A stretch of DNA of 64,000 nucleotides from Scalesia atractyloides (GCA_947069175.1 CAMTDV010000003.1:31529353-31593352), one strand, 5' to 3'; positions 24,473 through 35,372 are shown, counted from the stretch's first letter. The notes: generated by a model from the sequence alone, not told the origin. Numbers and translations: made by a program.

Positions 24473-27400
24473 ACAAACCACGGCAGAAACGTCGGGGAGT
24501 CATGTCACAGAACTATTGTCTCACAACTCATGGAATTTAAAATTTTGTTTTATTAAGTTAAATGTTTACATTGTCTTGGGATAAACAGAAACAACACATA
24601 AATAAATTGTCTTTCATGTTTTAAGTCACTAAGGCCCGCGTCCATTCTACGTGAAGCATGCATCATATTATCAAGCATTGACTCCTAAAACATATGTGAA
24701 AAGAGAGTCAGCATAAAAATGCCGGCGAGTACATAGGCTTTGTGAGTGAGTTAAATTAGTGGCTTTGTATACATATTGCAACACCCGTTCGACTACAAGA
24801 GTCGTTAAGTGAAACCTCGTATCAAAAGTGTTTGATATTACAATACAATTAACCAACTAAAACAAGTGGGTTAGAGTTGTGAAAACCTTATAGCCATGAA
24901 TCTTGACCAAAATGTTTCTTTTGTAAAAACCTTGTAATAGATAGATTCAAAAAAAATTTTTGTATGGTTTATATCTTTAAGTGAAAATCATGACATTGTT
25001 CAAACCATTTGTCCGTGTTATAAACCATTTGTCTGTGTTAAAAATCAACCGTTCGTGTCATAAACCAATTGTCCATGTCATAAACAAATCATCCGTGTTT
25101 TTAATCGTGAAAACTTTTGATCGTTCTTTAATGAACACATTCAAACCTGTGTTGACTATACCACCAAAGAGTATCTTTAATAGACCACCAAAGGGTCTCT
25201 TTAACTAGACTAACAAATCAACAAATTATTTGTTAATCAGAAACAGTTTCTGTCATTACCCAAACTTCCACCAAATCCAGTGAACAGCCCGATAATGGGA
25301 TTGTCAGCCCTATGGTACCATAACATAATACTGGTCGGCTCGGCCAAAGCTAATTAATGTCATTCGTGTTATGGATAACGCATCAACAAGTTGTTCACAT
25401 TATTGAAATCGTATTGTTTTATATATAAACCATAGACTTTGTTTTTGAAAACTTGAACATGATTTAGCACATATGAGTCACCCCAAAACATTTGCAAAAC
25501 GTAAAAGAGGGGAACTATGTACTCACATAAGCCTTGCATAGTAAATATGTAGATTTTAAAAGATAGTTTAGCACATATGAATCACCCCAAAACATTTAAA
25601 CATAAAAGAGGGGAACTATGTACTCACTTTGAAAATCATTTTGTATATATAAACCATGTATATTGTCTTGAAATCTTGAAAATAATTATAGGCACATATG
25701 AATCACCCCAAAACATTTAGAAAATGTAAAAAAGGGGAACAATGTACTCACTTTTAAAATCATTTTGTATGTATAAACCATGTATGTTTTTTTTGAAATC
25801 TTGAAAATAATTATAGGCACATATGAATCACCCCAAAACATTTGAAAACGTAAAAGAGGGGAACTATGTACTTACTTTGGATTGCGAAAGTGTTCTTGAT
25901 CAACGGAATAAAAAATTCTCAAATGTGTCCTAATGTGTCAGATAAATATGTTAGCGTGTCGGGACTACAAACGGGAGATTGGATAGAATGAAGTCTTGTA
26001 AACCAAACGAGTATTGGAATTCATATGATATGGTTTAACAAACTTAACATTCTGATTTGGAAAGGATCCTAAGTGCTTTTGACCCATTATGAGTCGTTAA
26101 GGTAGTTTATGCTACTTTAATTGGTCATTAGTGTAAACGCGTGATCGGATGGTTAAACATGTCCTATGATAAGTTTTAAATGCATAAACATGTTTGAAAA
26201 TGTTATAAAATCAGTTTATATGTCAAAAAATTGGTTACATGTGTTTAAAATTGATTTATGCGCAAAAGGGCATTTTGGTCATCATTTTTTTAAGAACATA
26301 GAAGTAACTTATCATAACACTAACCCAACGACGTGACCATAAGGTATAACCTCGGTAGGTTATTTCGTATACAACTATGGTCACAAATATGTGTTTGGTC
26401 GGATCCTAAGATCGACCAAACAGGTCGAATTCGAAAGTCAAAGAGGTGGTCAAGACCGCTCGACTTCCGACCCTAAATAAGCACTAAACTAAAAGTGATG
26501 AGTTAGATGTGTCAAAATATATCTAACTAAGTTTATAAAACTAATTTGGTATCAAAACTTGGTGTTTTGATACCCGAAAATATTTTCGTCGTAAAATGCA
26601 CATCATGCACATTTTTTACCTAAACTTTGACTCGTTACTTCGACAAGTAAACGTGGTAATCAGAAGGTGAAATCGCTAACCTTCGTGATTACGATCACGT
26701 TTCAAAGTTCAATTTAACCTTGACTTGACCAAATATGGTCAGAACCAAAAGTCAATTAGGAAGCCAAACTTTCGACTTTTAGCTCAAAATAGCTAAAAAA
26801 AGAAAGAATTAGGAAGAGTACTTACTCGTGTTGAAGAACACTTTCAGAACTCAAGATAGGAGGCTTCCAAAGGCTGGAAACAAGCTCCAAGAAGGATAGA
26901 AAGAAGAACTTCACACTTTGCTTTGAAGTGTTTTGAAGTGGTGTGAAAAAAATGGAAGAATCATGGGGTATTTATAGTATTTTAGGATTAAGGAGGTGAT
27001 GACAAGTGTCCTCAAGTGTGGATTAGTGTCCTAACATGTGTCAACACCATATTAAGTGTGGCAAAGTGAGTGCTAGGTGTCAAAAATTGGAGATAGGTGG
27101 CAAAATTGGTGAAGAAGCAAAAATATTTATTATTTTTTGACATTTTTGGCCCTTGGACTTGTATATTCACTTGTTTGCCATTTTTAACCCCTTTAACCTA
27201 ATATTTAGGTTATAAAAAGGTGTTATGACATGTGTAACTTGGATTATGCCCAAAAATGTCGTGGATATCGGTTCGTTCGGTTGTACGGTTACGCGTTTCA
27301 CAAAAATGCGTAAAACGCTTTAACGAACACGAAAATGATCGAAATTGTGCAACGATTGACATTTTTGTATTCTCATCAATAAAATACAAGATTTTATTGA

Positions 27401-27636
27401 ATACAAAAATATTTGGAAATAAAACACAGGGTTTCATTGAATACGAAATTTTTTTGTAATTGTGCAATGATTGAAAAGGCACAAATGTCACAGTCTCCCC
27501 TACTTTTGAAAATTTCGTCCCGAAATTTAATCAGAGGAAACTTTGTGAAAACAGATGTGGATATTTTGCTTTCATTTGATCCTCTCGTTCCCAAGTAAAT
27601 TCTGGGCCACGTTTGGATTCCTAGCGAACTTTAACA
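24473..27636 (-). mobile_element. B2: fragment of a sister element inside B's 5' LTR
   Basis: An LTR of the B family (24473-27492, lacking about its first 20 plus-strand bases) is followed by roughly 144 bases matching the pol 3' end of B and the polypurine tract (27493-27636, landmark AATTTCGTCCCGAAATTT). The sequence then returns to B's LTR exactly where it left off. So it is the 3' LTR side of a second minus-strand element whose remaining internal region and 5' LTR have been deleted. A minus-strand TATA box is kept near 26969-26978. Confidence 0.65.
25440..25895 (-). repeat. Four-fold amplified LTR module in B2
   Basis: Four imperfect copies of a segment of roughly 110-125 bases with landmarks ATCACCCCAAAACATTT and GGGGAACTATGTACTCAC, centred near 25515, 25615, 25740 and 25865. 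The B 3' LTR has a single copy (about 6005-6057). It is a tandem expansion of the conserved LTR module. Confidence 0.75.
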
Positions 27637-28657
27637 CATAAATAAGGAAGCCAAACTGTTCGACTTTTAGCTCAAAATAGCTAAAATAATGAAAGAACTA
27701 GGAAGAGTACTTACACGTGTTGAAACTTTCGGAACTCAAGATAGGAGGCTTCCAAAGGCTGGAAAAAAGCTCCAAAAAGGATAGAAAGAAGAACTTCACA
27801 TTTTGATTTAAAGTGTTTTGAAGTGGTGTGAAAAAATGGAAGAATCATGAGGTATTTATAGTATTTTAGGATCAAGGAGGTGATGACAAGTGTCCTCAAG
27901 TGTTAATTAGTGTCCTAACATGTGTCAACACCAAATTAAGTGTGGCAAAATGAGTGTCTGGTTTCAAAAATTGGAGATAGGTGGCAAACTTGGTGAAGAA
28001 ACAAAAATCTTTATTATTTTTTTTGACATTTTTGGCCCTTGGACTTGTATTTTCACTTGTTTGTCATTTTTAACCCCTTTAACGTAATATTTAGGTTATA
28101 TAAAGGTGTAAAGACATGTGTAACTTGGATTATGCCCGAAAATTCCATGGATGTCGGTTCGTTTGGTTGTACGGTTACATGTTTCGCAAAAATGCATAAA
28201 ACACTTTAACAAACACGAAAATGATCGAAATTGTGCAACGATTGACATTTTTGCATTCTCATCTATAAAATACAAGATTTTATTGAATAAAAAAATATTT
28301 GGATTGATACACATGGTTCGTATCTTGAATACGGACCAACAGACTATCACAGTTTGACGAAAATAGTTCCTGGACTTGTATAAGCGTGTTTTTGTCATAT
28401 CTAAGTTATGTAAAGGGTATATAGAGTATGTGTTGCTTATGTCCTTGTTTCGGAGTGTACATTGCGTTAAACTGAATGTGTTTGAGTGTCATTTAACAAA
28501 TTACTTCCACACATTTGAGGGTTCGAAATCGTGCAAGAAATTGAAATTGTGCAAATGTCTTAGATAATTATACAAATTTTGGAAATAAAACACAAGGTTT
28601 CATTGAATACGAAATTGTTTGTATTTGTACATTGATTCAAAAGGCACAAATGTCACA
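27637..28657 (-). repeat. B 5' LTR, second remnant and LTR end
   Basis: Matches the B 3' LTR from about 6896 to its end and finishes in AAATGTCACA at 28657. The next bases, GAAAC, are the right target duplication, and A's gag resumes. It includes a minus-strand TATA-like box near 27851-27860 (CTATAAATACC). Confidence 0.75.
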
Positions 28658-29603
28658 GAAACCATGAAGGGAGGTGTGAAATTTGAAGCAATACTAGATG
28701 TAACATGAGTTGGTGCAGACTGAACCGGGTTCACTTGTTGAACCAGGGTAGCAGACGTGTAACCAGAGTAAGTGGGAGCAGAAGAGTAGGTGGGTGCATT
28801 AGAAGGGAACATCTGAAAAGACCTAGTCCCATGTTGTGAAACCAACACGGTGTTTGAACAAACATAAGCATTGTTGTAACTTGAGGTATGATTATAAAGT
28901 CTCTGCTTGTCATCCATTTCATAGGACTTGAGCAGAGAGATCAGTTCAGCTAGACTCATACGGGTCAAGTCTTTGGTCCTCTTGATGAGTGTGACATTTG
29001 TATCCCAGTTCCTTGGAAGAGCATTCAGCAACTTTTTGTTTACAACCAAGTTTTCGAGCATCATATCATGCATTCTCATTTCGTTGATTAAAGCGATGAA
29101 CCTTTGAATTTGATTTTCTTGAGTTTCTCCAGGGAAGTGATTAAACATGTTGAACCTTTGAGTCAACATTTCCCTCTTGCTCTCTTTCATCTCTTTGTTT
29201 CCTTCGTGCATGGCCAACAGAGATTCCCATAGTTCTTTGGCAAATTTCGCTTCATGAACCCCAATATCAATTTCTAGAACCAACGCAGTGTGCAACATTG
29301 CCAGCGCCTTATCGTCGATTTCTACCTTTTCAAAATCTTCATCATCATAAGCTAATAAAGGTTTGCCAGCAGTTGTTCCCTTTTCCTCATCTAACACATA
29401 ACTAATAACCACCTGTCCTCTGCAAATTGATCTCCATGCTTTACGATCTTTCATTTTCATGTATTGAGAAAAGTGAAACTTCCATATAGAGAAAGAATCC
29501 CTAAATGTAGCCTAGGAATCTTGTTGTTAGTTCCAATGACATTGTCTAAATCCTAATTCTTGACCACTTTTTCACTCAACAACACTTGGTTAGTGGATTC
29601 CAT
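28658..29603 (-). pseudogene. A: N-terminal gag of Ty1/copia element
   Basis: Copia-type gag (UBN2/gag-polypeptide family), the structural protein of the virus-like particle. The likely start is ATG at 29603 (MESTNQVLLSEKVVKN), but a stop and a frameshift follow before 29460, where a 286-codon frame opens. Recognisable blocks are MKMKDRKAWRSI, AKELWESLLAMHEGNKEMKE, MLTQRFNMFNHFPGE, NKKLLNALPRNWDTNVTLI and LTRMSLAELISLLKSYE. The last 18 codons or so of that frame are B LTR, not gag. The gene continues at 5067 leftwards. Codon and base use resemble the copia elements at the right of the window. Confidence 0.9.
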
Positions 29604-30558
29604 TACTGAAAAATCAAACTAATTGAAAAATAAATGTTGTTTAACACTTAACAATGGTTTAATTTTATTTTAAGTTTATAATAGTTCAAGTTCAATAGCT
29701 ATAGTCGCACAAAGGTCCAACAACTTAGCCAAACAGTCCAAAGGACCAATAATTGAATCCGCACAATCCAAAGATTCAGTTCACAATCATAACAGTCCGC
29801 ACACTATATTTTCAGTTGCACACTTCTCAATTTGACCTCACACACACTTAGTTACTGGGCCACACACTGAATTGGGCTTCAAACACAAAGTGGCTTAGAA
29901 ACTGAGTCACCGTACACTAGATTCTTAACCGCATACTTCTGAGATGGACCACACACTGATATAAGTTGGGCTGCACACTTTATTATTGGGCCCGTACACC
30001 AACGAACAGTCCAGCAATAGAATCAAGCCGCACACTACACGTCGAACACTTGCTCGCACAATGAATTTAAATTGTCCCATAAACTTCCAAACTAATTATG
30101 GAAACCAAAATCAGTTTGATGTAACAAACTTTTCGATATTTTAGGATAGCAAAATCTAATCCTCAATTGGTCTCTTTCCACGATAATTCCGAATAATGCA
30201 AACACTTTAACAATACCTCCGAAAACATATCCAAAACCCAGATTTTTAATAAAATCCACAAGAATTTATAAATGTTATTAAACAAAAATCTGAATTTTTA
30301 AGTTTATGAACTGTTTTAATGCACAATTCTGTATTTTAAATAAACTTCGATCAATTTTCAAAGTATAAAACCTGCTAACACACCAAAAACACAATAATCA
30401 ATCGAATACACAATGATCAATCGAATACCAATATGCTAATCAAAGAAACAAAATAAAATTCAACTTTTTTCCTAAGTTCTTCGAATAAGCAAACTGCAAA
30501 AAAGCCTTTTTCTTGAAGCAATATTTGATGAACCGAGCCTTCGAAAGACTTCTTCAGC
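29604..30558 (-). other. A 5' leader with CACACT-type degenerate repeats
   Basis: Untranslated leader between primer site and gag start. From about 29700 to 30070 it holds roughly ten degenerate copies of (G/C)CACACT or GCACACT (sense AGTGTGCGG/AGTGTGTGG), often next to GGGC. No reading frame of interest. The rest is AT-rich. Confidence 0.55.
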
Positions 30559-30570
30559 TCTGATACCAAT
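30559..30570 (-). promoter_or_regulatory. A primer binding site (tRNA-iMet type)
   Basis: The plus strand reads GCTCTGATACCA, so sense is TGGTATCAGAGC, immediately before the LTR boundary at 30571. It sets A's minus orientation. Confidence 0.9.
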
Positions 30571-30912
30571 TGTAAGTCCAAGAACTTCAATCGGATATCA
30601 TAATACAGTATTGAAGTGCGGAAAACTAAGAAAAGTGTAGAAGAATGAAGATGAATTCAATTGTATTAGATCAAAAGTGCACACAACTTCGTGAGTTGTC
30701 TGGTACACGCATACAAAGTTTGCAAGACCATCAACAACCTAATCAAGTTCAAGGTGAACCCTATTTATACACATTGGGGCGACCTAATTGCATAAGGGCC
30801 AAGCCTAAACCGCACACCCATAACACAATAACATAAGCCCAAACATCTAACCAACCAATCTATAACTAGTCTAAACAAGACAAACTTAAACCTACTAAGT
30901 TATACCCTTACA
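30571..30912 (-). repeat. A 5' LTR (342 bases)
   Basis: Bounded by TGTAAG at 30571 and CTTACA at 30912, perfect six-base inverted ends. A sense TATA box (GTATAAATAG) is at 30761-30770, giving a conventional promoter. It is short compared with the gypsy LTRs here, as expected for many copia elements. The 3' LTR lies outside the window. Confidence 0.85.
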
Positions 30913-32335
30913 ATAAAAAGTAATCATAACAGTACATAAAAAAATATTAAATTTAAAAGTGAAATACATATTAGTCTTAATTAAAATTATGTATATATAT
31001 TCGTATACTCATCTATATATATATACACACACGTATCGAGTTATCTTTTATCCGTAGATATGAAGTCATATTTTACAATGCCCTTTATATATAATACAGG
31101 ATTTTGATAAGAAACGGTTAAAAATGTTAAAAAAAGGTTACACATGTGAACCTGTAGATTTAACGGTTCTACAGAGGCTTTTACATGTACTACCAGATTG
31201 TGGAAAATGGTTATTATCAAAATTAATATATATATATTATTAGAAGAAAACTATATATTCTTTAAATGTATACAACTACAGACATCGATTTAGATAATGA
31301 AATAAATAAGTAACTTTTTACCTTTTAATTACCGTAAATCTAATATGAATAGATTATAACGGAAGATAAAGTAAAGACTTTAAAATGTTCCATAAATATA
31401 CGTAAAAACTAAATTGCATAACCAATTAACAAACAATGTAGAATTATGGAAACATTAATCAAGAAAAAAATCTCTTTTTTAAATAAAACGTCAACCACAA
31501 TACTTAGATATTCGAATCAACCATGCACGCATAAAAAAAACCATTGTCAAACACAAAAACCTTGTAAAAGGTCAACAAAAAACCAACAAATATCCGAAGT
31601 TGAAAGCATAAATAATAGATGGTAAAAACGTTTGAAGTCACGAAAAACTACTCTTCAATCTCGGAATTAAGAGCCCCACATGGGCAGCAACATCGTCTTC
31701 GGTCCCATGGCCATTTTTACGCAACTTTGAAGACGATTGGGAATAAACCACATCAACATCATAACGTTATCCAAATGTGCTTTAATTCACTTTCCATCAT
31801 ATCCAACTTAGTCTTCCAAGCATCCAATGGTGTTGTTAAAACACTTTTGGTAACGTATGAGATGGGAGTTACATTGTCTCTAGTACGGGAGACAGAATCC
31901 TGTATAATATAATAATGAAGTATACAAAATGATGGTTAATAATATATAGTGATCAAAAAATGACTAAAAGGTCAATTATTGAAAGGACAAATGATAGTCC
32001 CAACAATAACAATGCACCATAACAAAAATATAACTAAAAAATATTATTCTGGATTACCTCAGATATTGAGCTCAAAATTGTAATTAACCACCTGAGTGTT
32101 TTACAGCTCAGCATGGTTAATTACCATTTTGTCCCTGAATTAGGCCTAGACGGGCGGCAACTCAGGGGTAAAATGGTAATTCGCCGTTTATTCCATACGA
32201 CCCGTCTACAAGTCGTATATGACTGGCAGCCTAGACGATCAGAGACAGACGACACCCAACAAAACACACTCAAACACACACACACACATACGTATTCTAC
32301 CATATTCTGTATTTTTGCGAAATCAAGCATCTCTG
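30913..32335. other. AT-rich flank between A and gene F
   Basis: No gene can be supported. On the minus strand near 31760-31905 a short exon-like frame (LDAWKTKLDMMESELKHIW) is preceded by a plausible splice acceptor, but nothing joins it. The stretch 32130-32270 carries TAGACG/CGTCTA-type motifs and a CACACA run near 32275-32290 that may be 5' sequence of gene F. Confidence 0.4.
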
Positions 32336-32577
32336 GTACGTATTTTCACCTGTATTTCAATAAACTTTAATGTATTATGCATTTAGAACGTAGGTTGTTT
32401 GTGAATTTGATAATTTTTGGGGTTTAAGGGCTGTGATGTTGAAGTATTTGGGTTTTTTATTGAACAAGACGGGGCGTCTAGCCCTAGACGACCCCGATAG
32501 ACGACCTGTTAAATTTTTATTTTTTAACTTATATAATTTATTGTTTTATTTGTGTTAAATTGATAATACAATCGCAG
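32336..32577 (+). other. Candidate 5'-UTR intron of gene F
   Basis: Begins GTACGTATTTTC after CTCTG and ends CAATCGCAG, with a T-rich interior, a classical GT-AG plant intron. The start codon of F follows at 32585. Without transcripts this is a structural prediction. Confidence 0.45.
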
Positions 32578-32584
32578 ATTAGTT

Positions 32585-32907
32585 ATGGACGAGATTGGAG
32601 ATCCGATACACGGGGACCCACATCCGCATGGTTCGCGACGGGCCACGCCAGCGCCGGTGGATCCGCTGCACGACCACCCCTATCTTGAGTTCCTACCCGA
32701 CACCGAGACCGCCCGTTTTTGCGGGAAGCTACACTGGATGCAGGTCGGATCGCACTCGGCGGTCAACTGGGATGCGATCGAGGCGATTGGTGAGACGCCG
32801 TTTTTTCATTCCCGTTGATTCCCCGTGGCACCATCTGTTTGACTTGGCCGGCACGCCGAGTTATAGGGGGTTGCTCATCGAGTTCCTGTCGACCTTCACG
32901 TTCCACT
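32585..32907 (+). pseudogene. F: ATHILA ORF-1-like gene, first part
   Basis: Starts MDEIGDPIHGDPHPHGSRR at 32585. Then come YLEFLPDTETARFCGKLHW and MQVGSHSAVNWDAIEAIGE; a frameshift near 32800 leads into SPWHHLFDLAGTPSYRGLL and FLSTFTFH. I know near relatives of this protein from Asteraceae genomes and place it in the plant ATHILA ORF-1-type family (gag-side proteins of Athila retrotransposons, also scattered as stand-alone genes). Base composition is much more GC-rich than its surroundings. It is interrupted at 32907/32908 by element D, and the CCACT target duplication is part of its coding sequence. Confidence 0.65.
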
Positions 32908-33941
32908 TGTCACACCCCGACCCGCAGCGGAATAAGAGTCGGGGCATAATTAGGTTATCACCAAAGCTCATGATGTTTACTAATATGTTTCATATTTATT
33001 AAATCCAAATTACATTTCAAAGTTCCAAGTCAAATTCATACAATACAAGGAAAGGAAAAATTAACTAAAACAAATCCATAATCTAAACTGGTTTATTCTT
33101 CTAAGCCGCCCTATATGTTTCTTGCTTCAACTTGATCACCTGTATCATGTGTAAAAATGGGAAATTTTTGGGTCAACAAAAGTTGGCGAGTGAACCTTGT
33201 TAAAAACATTTGTTATTGATTCATTATTGTAATTAATTTAGGAAAATTGTGCAATAATCATATATGAACAAATGTATGTAAAAATTACAATCACAAACCA
33301 CCTTGCTTAAGCATGAAATAAGAATGACAATGTATATGTTGGCAACGTCCCGTTCACGCTCATAGGTAATGGGGAACTGACGGCCTATGCTAATGTATGT
33401 GAGATCAAGGCTCAATCAAACGGAGCCGATCTTATGTTGGCAACGCCTGGTTCACGCTCATAGGTAATGGGGAACAGCTCACGCTCATAGGTAATGGGGA
33501 GCGGCGGCCTATGAAATGTATGTACTGAAATGATAAATTAAATCTAAACTTCAACCACACAAACAACGGATACATATTGAATACACATGATCGTGAATAT
33601 GATGGATGCACAAGTGTTTAATTAAAATAAATAAATGGCGACACATGATACACCCCAAAATGTGATTAAAACGGGGAATTGGTAAAGATTCACTCACCTT
33701 GGGTGCGTTTGTTTGAAGGTGTTGAATGCGCACGAGTTTAGAGGATTGATCGACGAGAGATAACTAACCTAATAAATAACGAAAAGGTACGGTAAGTATG
33801 TGGATTTTATTAACTATTTTGATAGGATTTTTGGATATATTTTTGTGAGTTTAAGGCTACTTTCTAACTTTAAAAACGTTACTTTTAAGTATTTTTAATT
33901 GATTTTTAAATTAAATAAATATATAAAATAATAAAAAAAAT

Positions 33942-34008
33942 GTTGACTTTTTGACTTTGACCGTTGACCGTTGACCATGACTGTTGACCGTTGACCGTTG
34001 ACCGGTTC
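33942..34008 (+). promoter_or_regulatory. TTGACC (W-box-like) array in D 3' LTR
   Basis: About eight TTGAC cores in some 65 bases, mostly as CCGTTGA repeats. The 5' LTR has the same array with 27 bases (about three units) missing. That is the only length difference I see between the LTRs, so the array changes copy number. Confidence 0.6.
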
Positions 34009-34029
34009 GGTCGGTTATATTGTTGCACT

Positions 34030-34440
34030 GAATGAGGTTCGAACCGGTGACCTCTCGTACGCGTGCACGCAGCTCTACCAACTGAGCTACGTGTCTAACC
34101 CGAAATAATTCTGTTTTTAATTATACTTATATACTATTTAATTTAATCCGAAAATCATTTATTTTTAAAAAGTATTTTAAATGTATCGAACCGGTGCTGT
34201 CCACAGGTCTCGAACCCGGGACCTGTGAGTTAACGTGCACACAGTCCACCGCTGGACTGTGTGTCTAACCTGGTTAATAACCCGGTTTTTATTATACTTA
34301 ACATGATTTTGAGAGTTAACCCGGTTCAGTTAAAAAGGCATTTTTATATCAAGAGAGTAAGGCTGGGACAAGAATCGAACGCGCGACGTATGTGAAAATG
34401 TTTGCACACAGTCCACCGCTGGACTGTGTGTCTAACCCGT
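34030..34440 (-). repeat. Three tandem tRNA-like units in D 3' LTR
   Basis: Three units spaced about 165-170 bases, each starting GGTTAGACAC in sense. Unit 1 (34030-34100) has TAGCTCAGTTGG, a full match to the Pol III A-box consensus, with a perfect D-arm GCTC/GAGC, then GGTTCGAACC as B box. Units 2 (34195-34270) and 3 (34362-34438) share AGTCCAGCGGTGGACT in the A-box position and B boxes GGGTTCGAGACC and CGTTCGATTCT. The anticodon and T stems do not pair well, so these are tRNA-derived or tRNA-mimicking pseudogenes, not working tRNA genes. They lie downstream of the LTR TATA box, in the transcribed leader. Confidence 0.7.
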
Positions 34441-35288
34441 TCATTAAACCGATTTTAATTAATCTTATATTATACACAACTTCATCTTCTTCGTTCAAAA
34501 CACAGACATCGATCAACTGACTGTTATTTGTTAAATTAACTTAACGAACGTTATGAGCCATCGTAAAGTAATGAACAGAAAAAGGTTTGAGGGTTGATTG
34601 TACCGAACTGTTCGTCTTTCTTCAGAAGTCCGGCAAGGTCGTCGGCTCTGTTAGTGAACTTCGGCTGTTAGGATCAATCAACAGTTCTGCTCGATTAATT
34701 ATGAAATTGAGGTACTTAAACAAAGATTGACAGGAGTTTGAAGGGTTATACCGATTCTCAGTGCGATATCAGAAATTTCAGAGATTTTCCGGCGAGGGTT
34801 GAATATTCCGGCTACGTCGCCTGGGATGGATTCTGATGGTGGATTTGTGTTAGTAATAGTCTAATCAATTTATTGAAACAGAAAAAGTCGAAGGAATTAC
34901 CGTGTGGATGTGAGTCTCGGTTTTCCGGCGACTTGCAGATATTTTCCGGCGAGTGAAATTACGTCGAGAATTTGTGCGATTTTGAGCGAAAGGGCTACCA
35001 GTGAGTTGTGGGTGGATTTATAGGGAAGAATCGAGACGCATGGGGTCGGATTTCAGTCTTGATTCGAAGTCAGCCGTTCTCCGGCGATTACGACTGGTGT
35101 CACGGGTTCAGACGTCGGTTATAACCGTCGTCAAGGTTAATTCTTCGGTTAAATTGGAAGAAACCGTCAATTATCGACGTAATCGTCGGGATTTCCGACG
35201 ACTGCAAAAATGGACGCTACTTGACTGGATTTGATTTCCGAGATTCATTATTTCAATTAATCGTTTCGGTATCTTAACAAAAACCCAA

Positions 35289-35372
35289 AGTGGCGGAGTG
35301 GTTGGATAAGTGAATATTAAGACTTGAGGATTTTCCGGCTGACCCGGGTTCGACTCCCGGCAGCCGGTTTTT
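35289..35372 (+). repeat. tRNA-Ser/Leu-like sequence in D 3' LTR, antisense in U3
   Basis: The A-box region TGGCGGAGTGGT matches 11 of 12 consensus bases and resembles class II (Ser/Leu) tRNAs. B box GGTTCGACTCC is a perfect match. The T arm CCGGG-TTCGACT-CCCGG pairs fully. Flanking CCGGCTG and CAGCCGG extend the helix, and TTTTT (35368-35372), a Pol III terminator, follows at once. A TTGA stretch sits where a Ser anticodon would be, but the 5' acceptor strand is missing, so it is a pseudo-tRNA with a potentially active internal promoter. Confidence 0.65.

Larger units (their letters stand above)
5068..28657 (-). mobile_element. B: Ty3/gypsy chromovirus-type element nested in A, itself carrying C, C' and B2
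   Basis: Element B has its 3' LTR at 5068-7942 and a minus-strand gag-pol from 12169 to 7953. Its 5' LTR survives as two pieces (24050-24472 and 27637-28657). LTR ends read TGTGACA...TGTTACA in sense (the 3' LTR copy has TATGACA). Flanks are GAAAT at 5063-5067 and GAAAC at 28658-28662, a target duplication with one change. The two sides of A's gag become continuous when B is removed. The gag start, primer site and about half of the 5' LTR are missing at the C/C' junctions. The pol most resembles the Tekay/Del lineage, as in D, with diverged LTRs. Confidence 0.8.

Noticed and set aside
28096..28398. 100-residue frame repeated at 7357-7620 and 27210-27491
   Set aside because: Shared because all three are B-family LTR copies; frames diverge freely between copies.
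31619..31912. 97-residue plus-strand open frame
   Set aside because: No recognisable domain; the antisense strand looks as exon-like as this one, so neither is supported.
33233..33733. Two 60-residue minus-strand frames, both repeated at 41398-41898
   Set aside because: They recur because they lie in the two D LTRs; no start context, domain or codon bias supports coding.
34030..34100. A functional tRNA gene on the minus strand
   Set aside because: The D arm and A box are good but the anticodon and T stems do not pair; kept as a tRNA-like element only.
35001..35234. 77-residue frame repeated at 43139-43372
   Set aside because: LTR sequence over the TATA region, antisense to the element; coincidental open frame.
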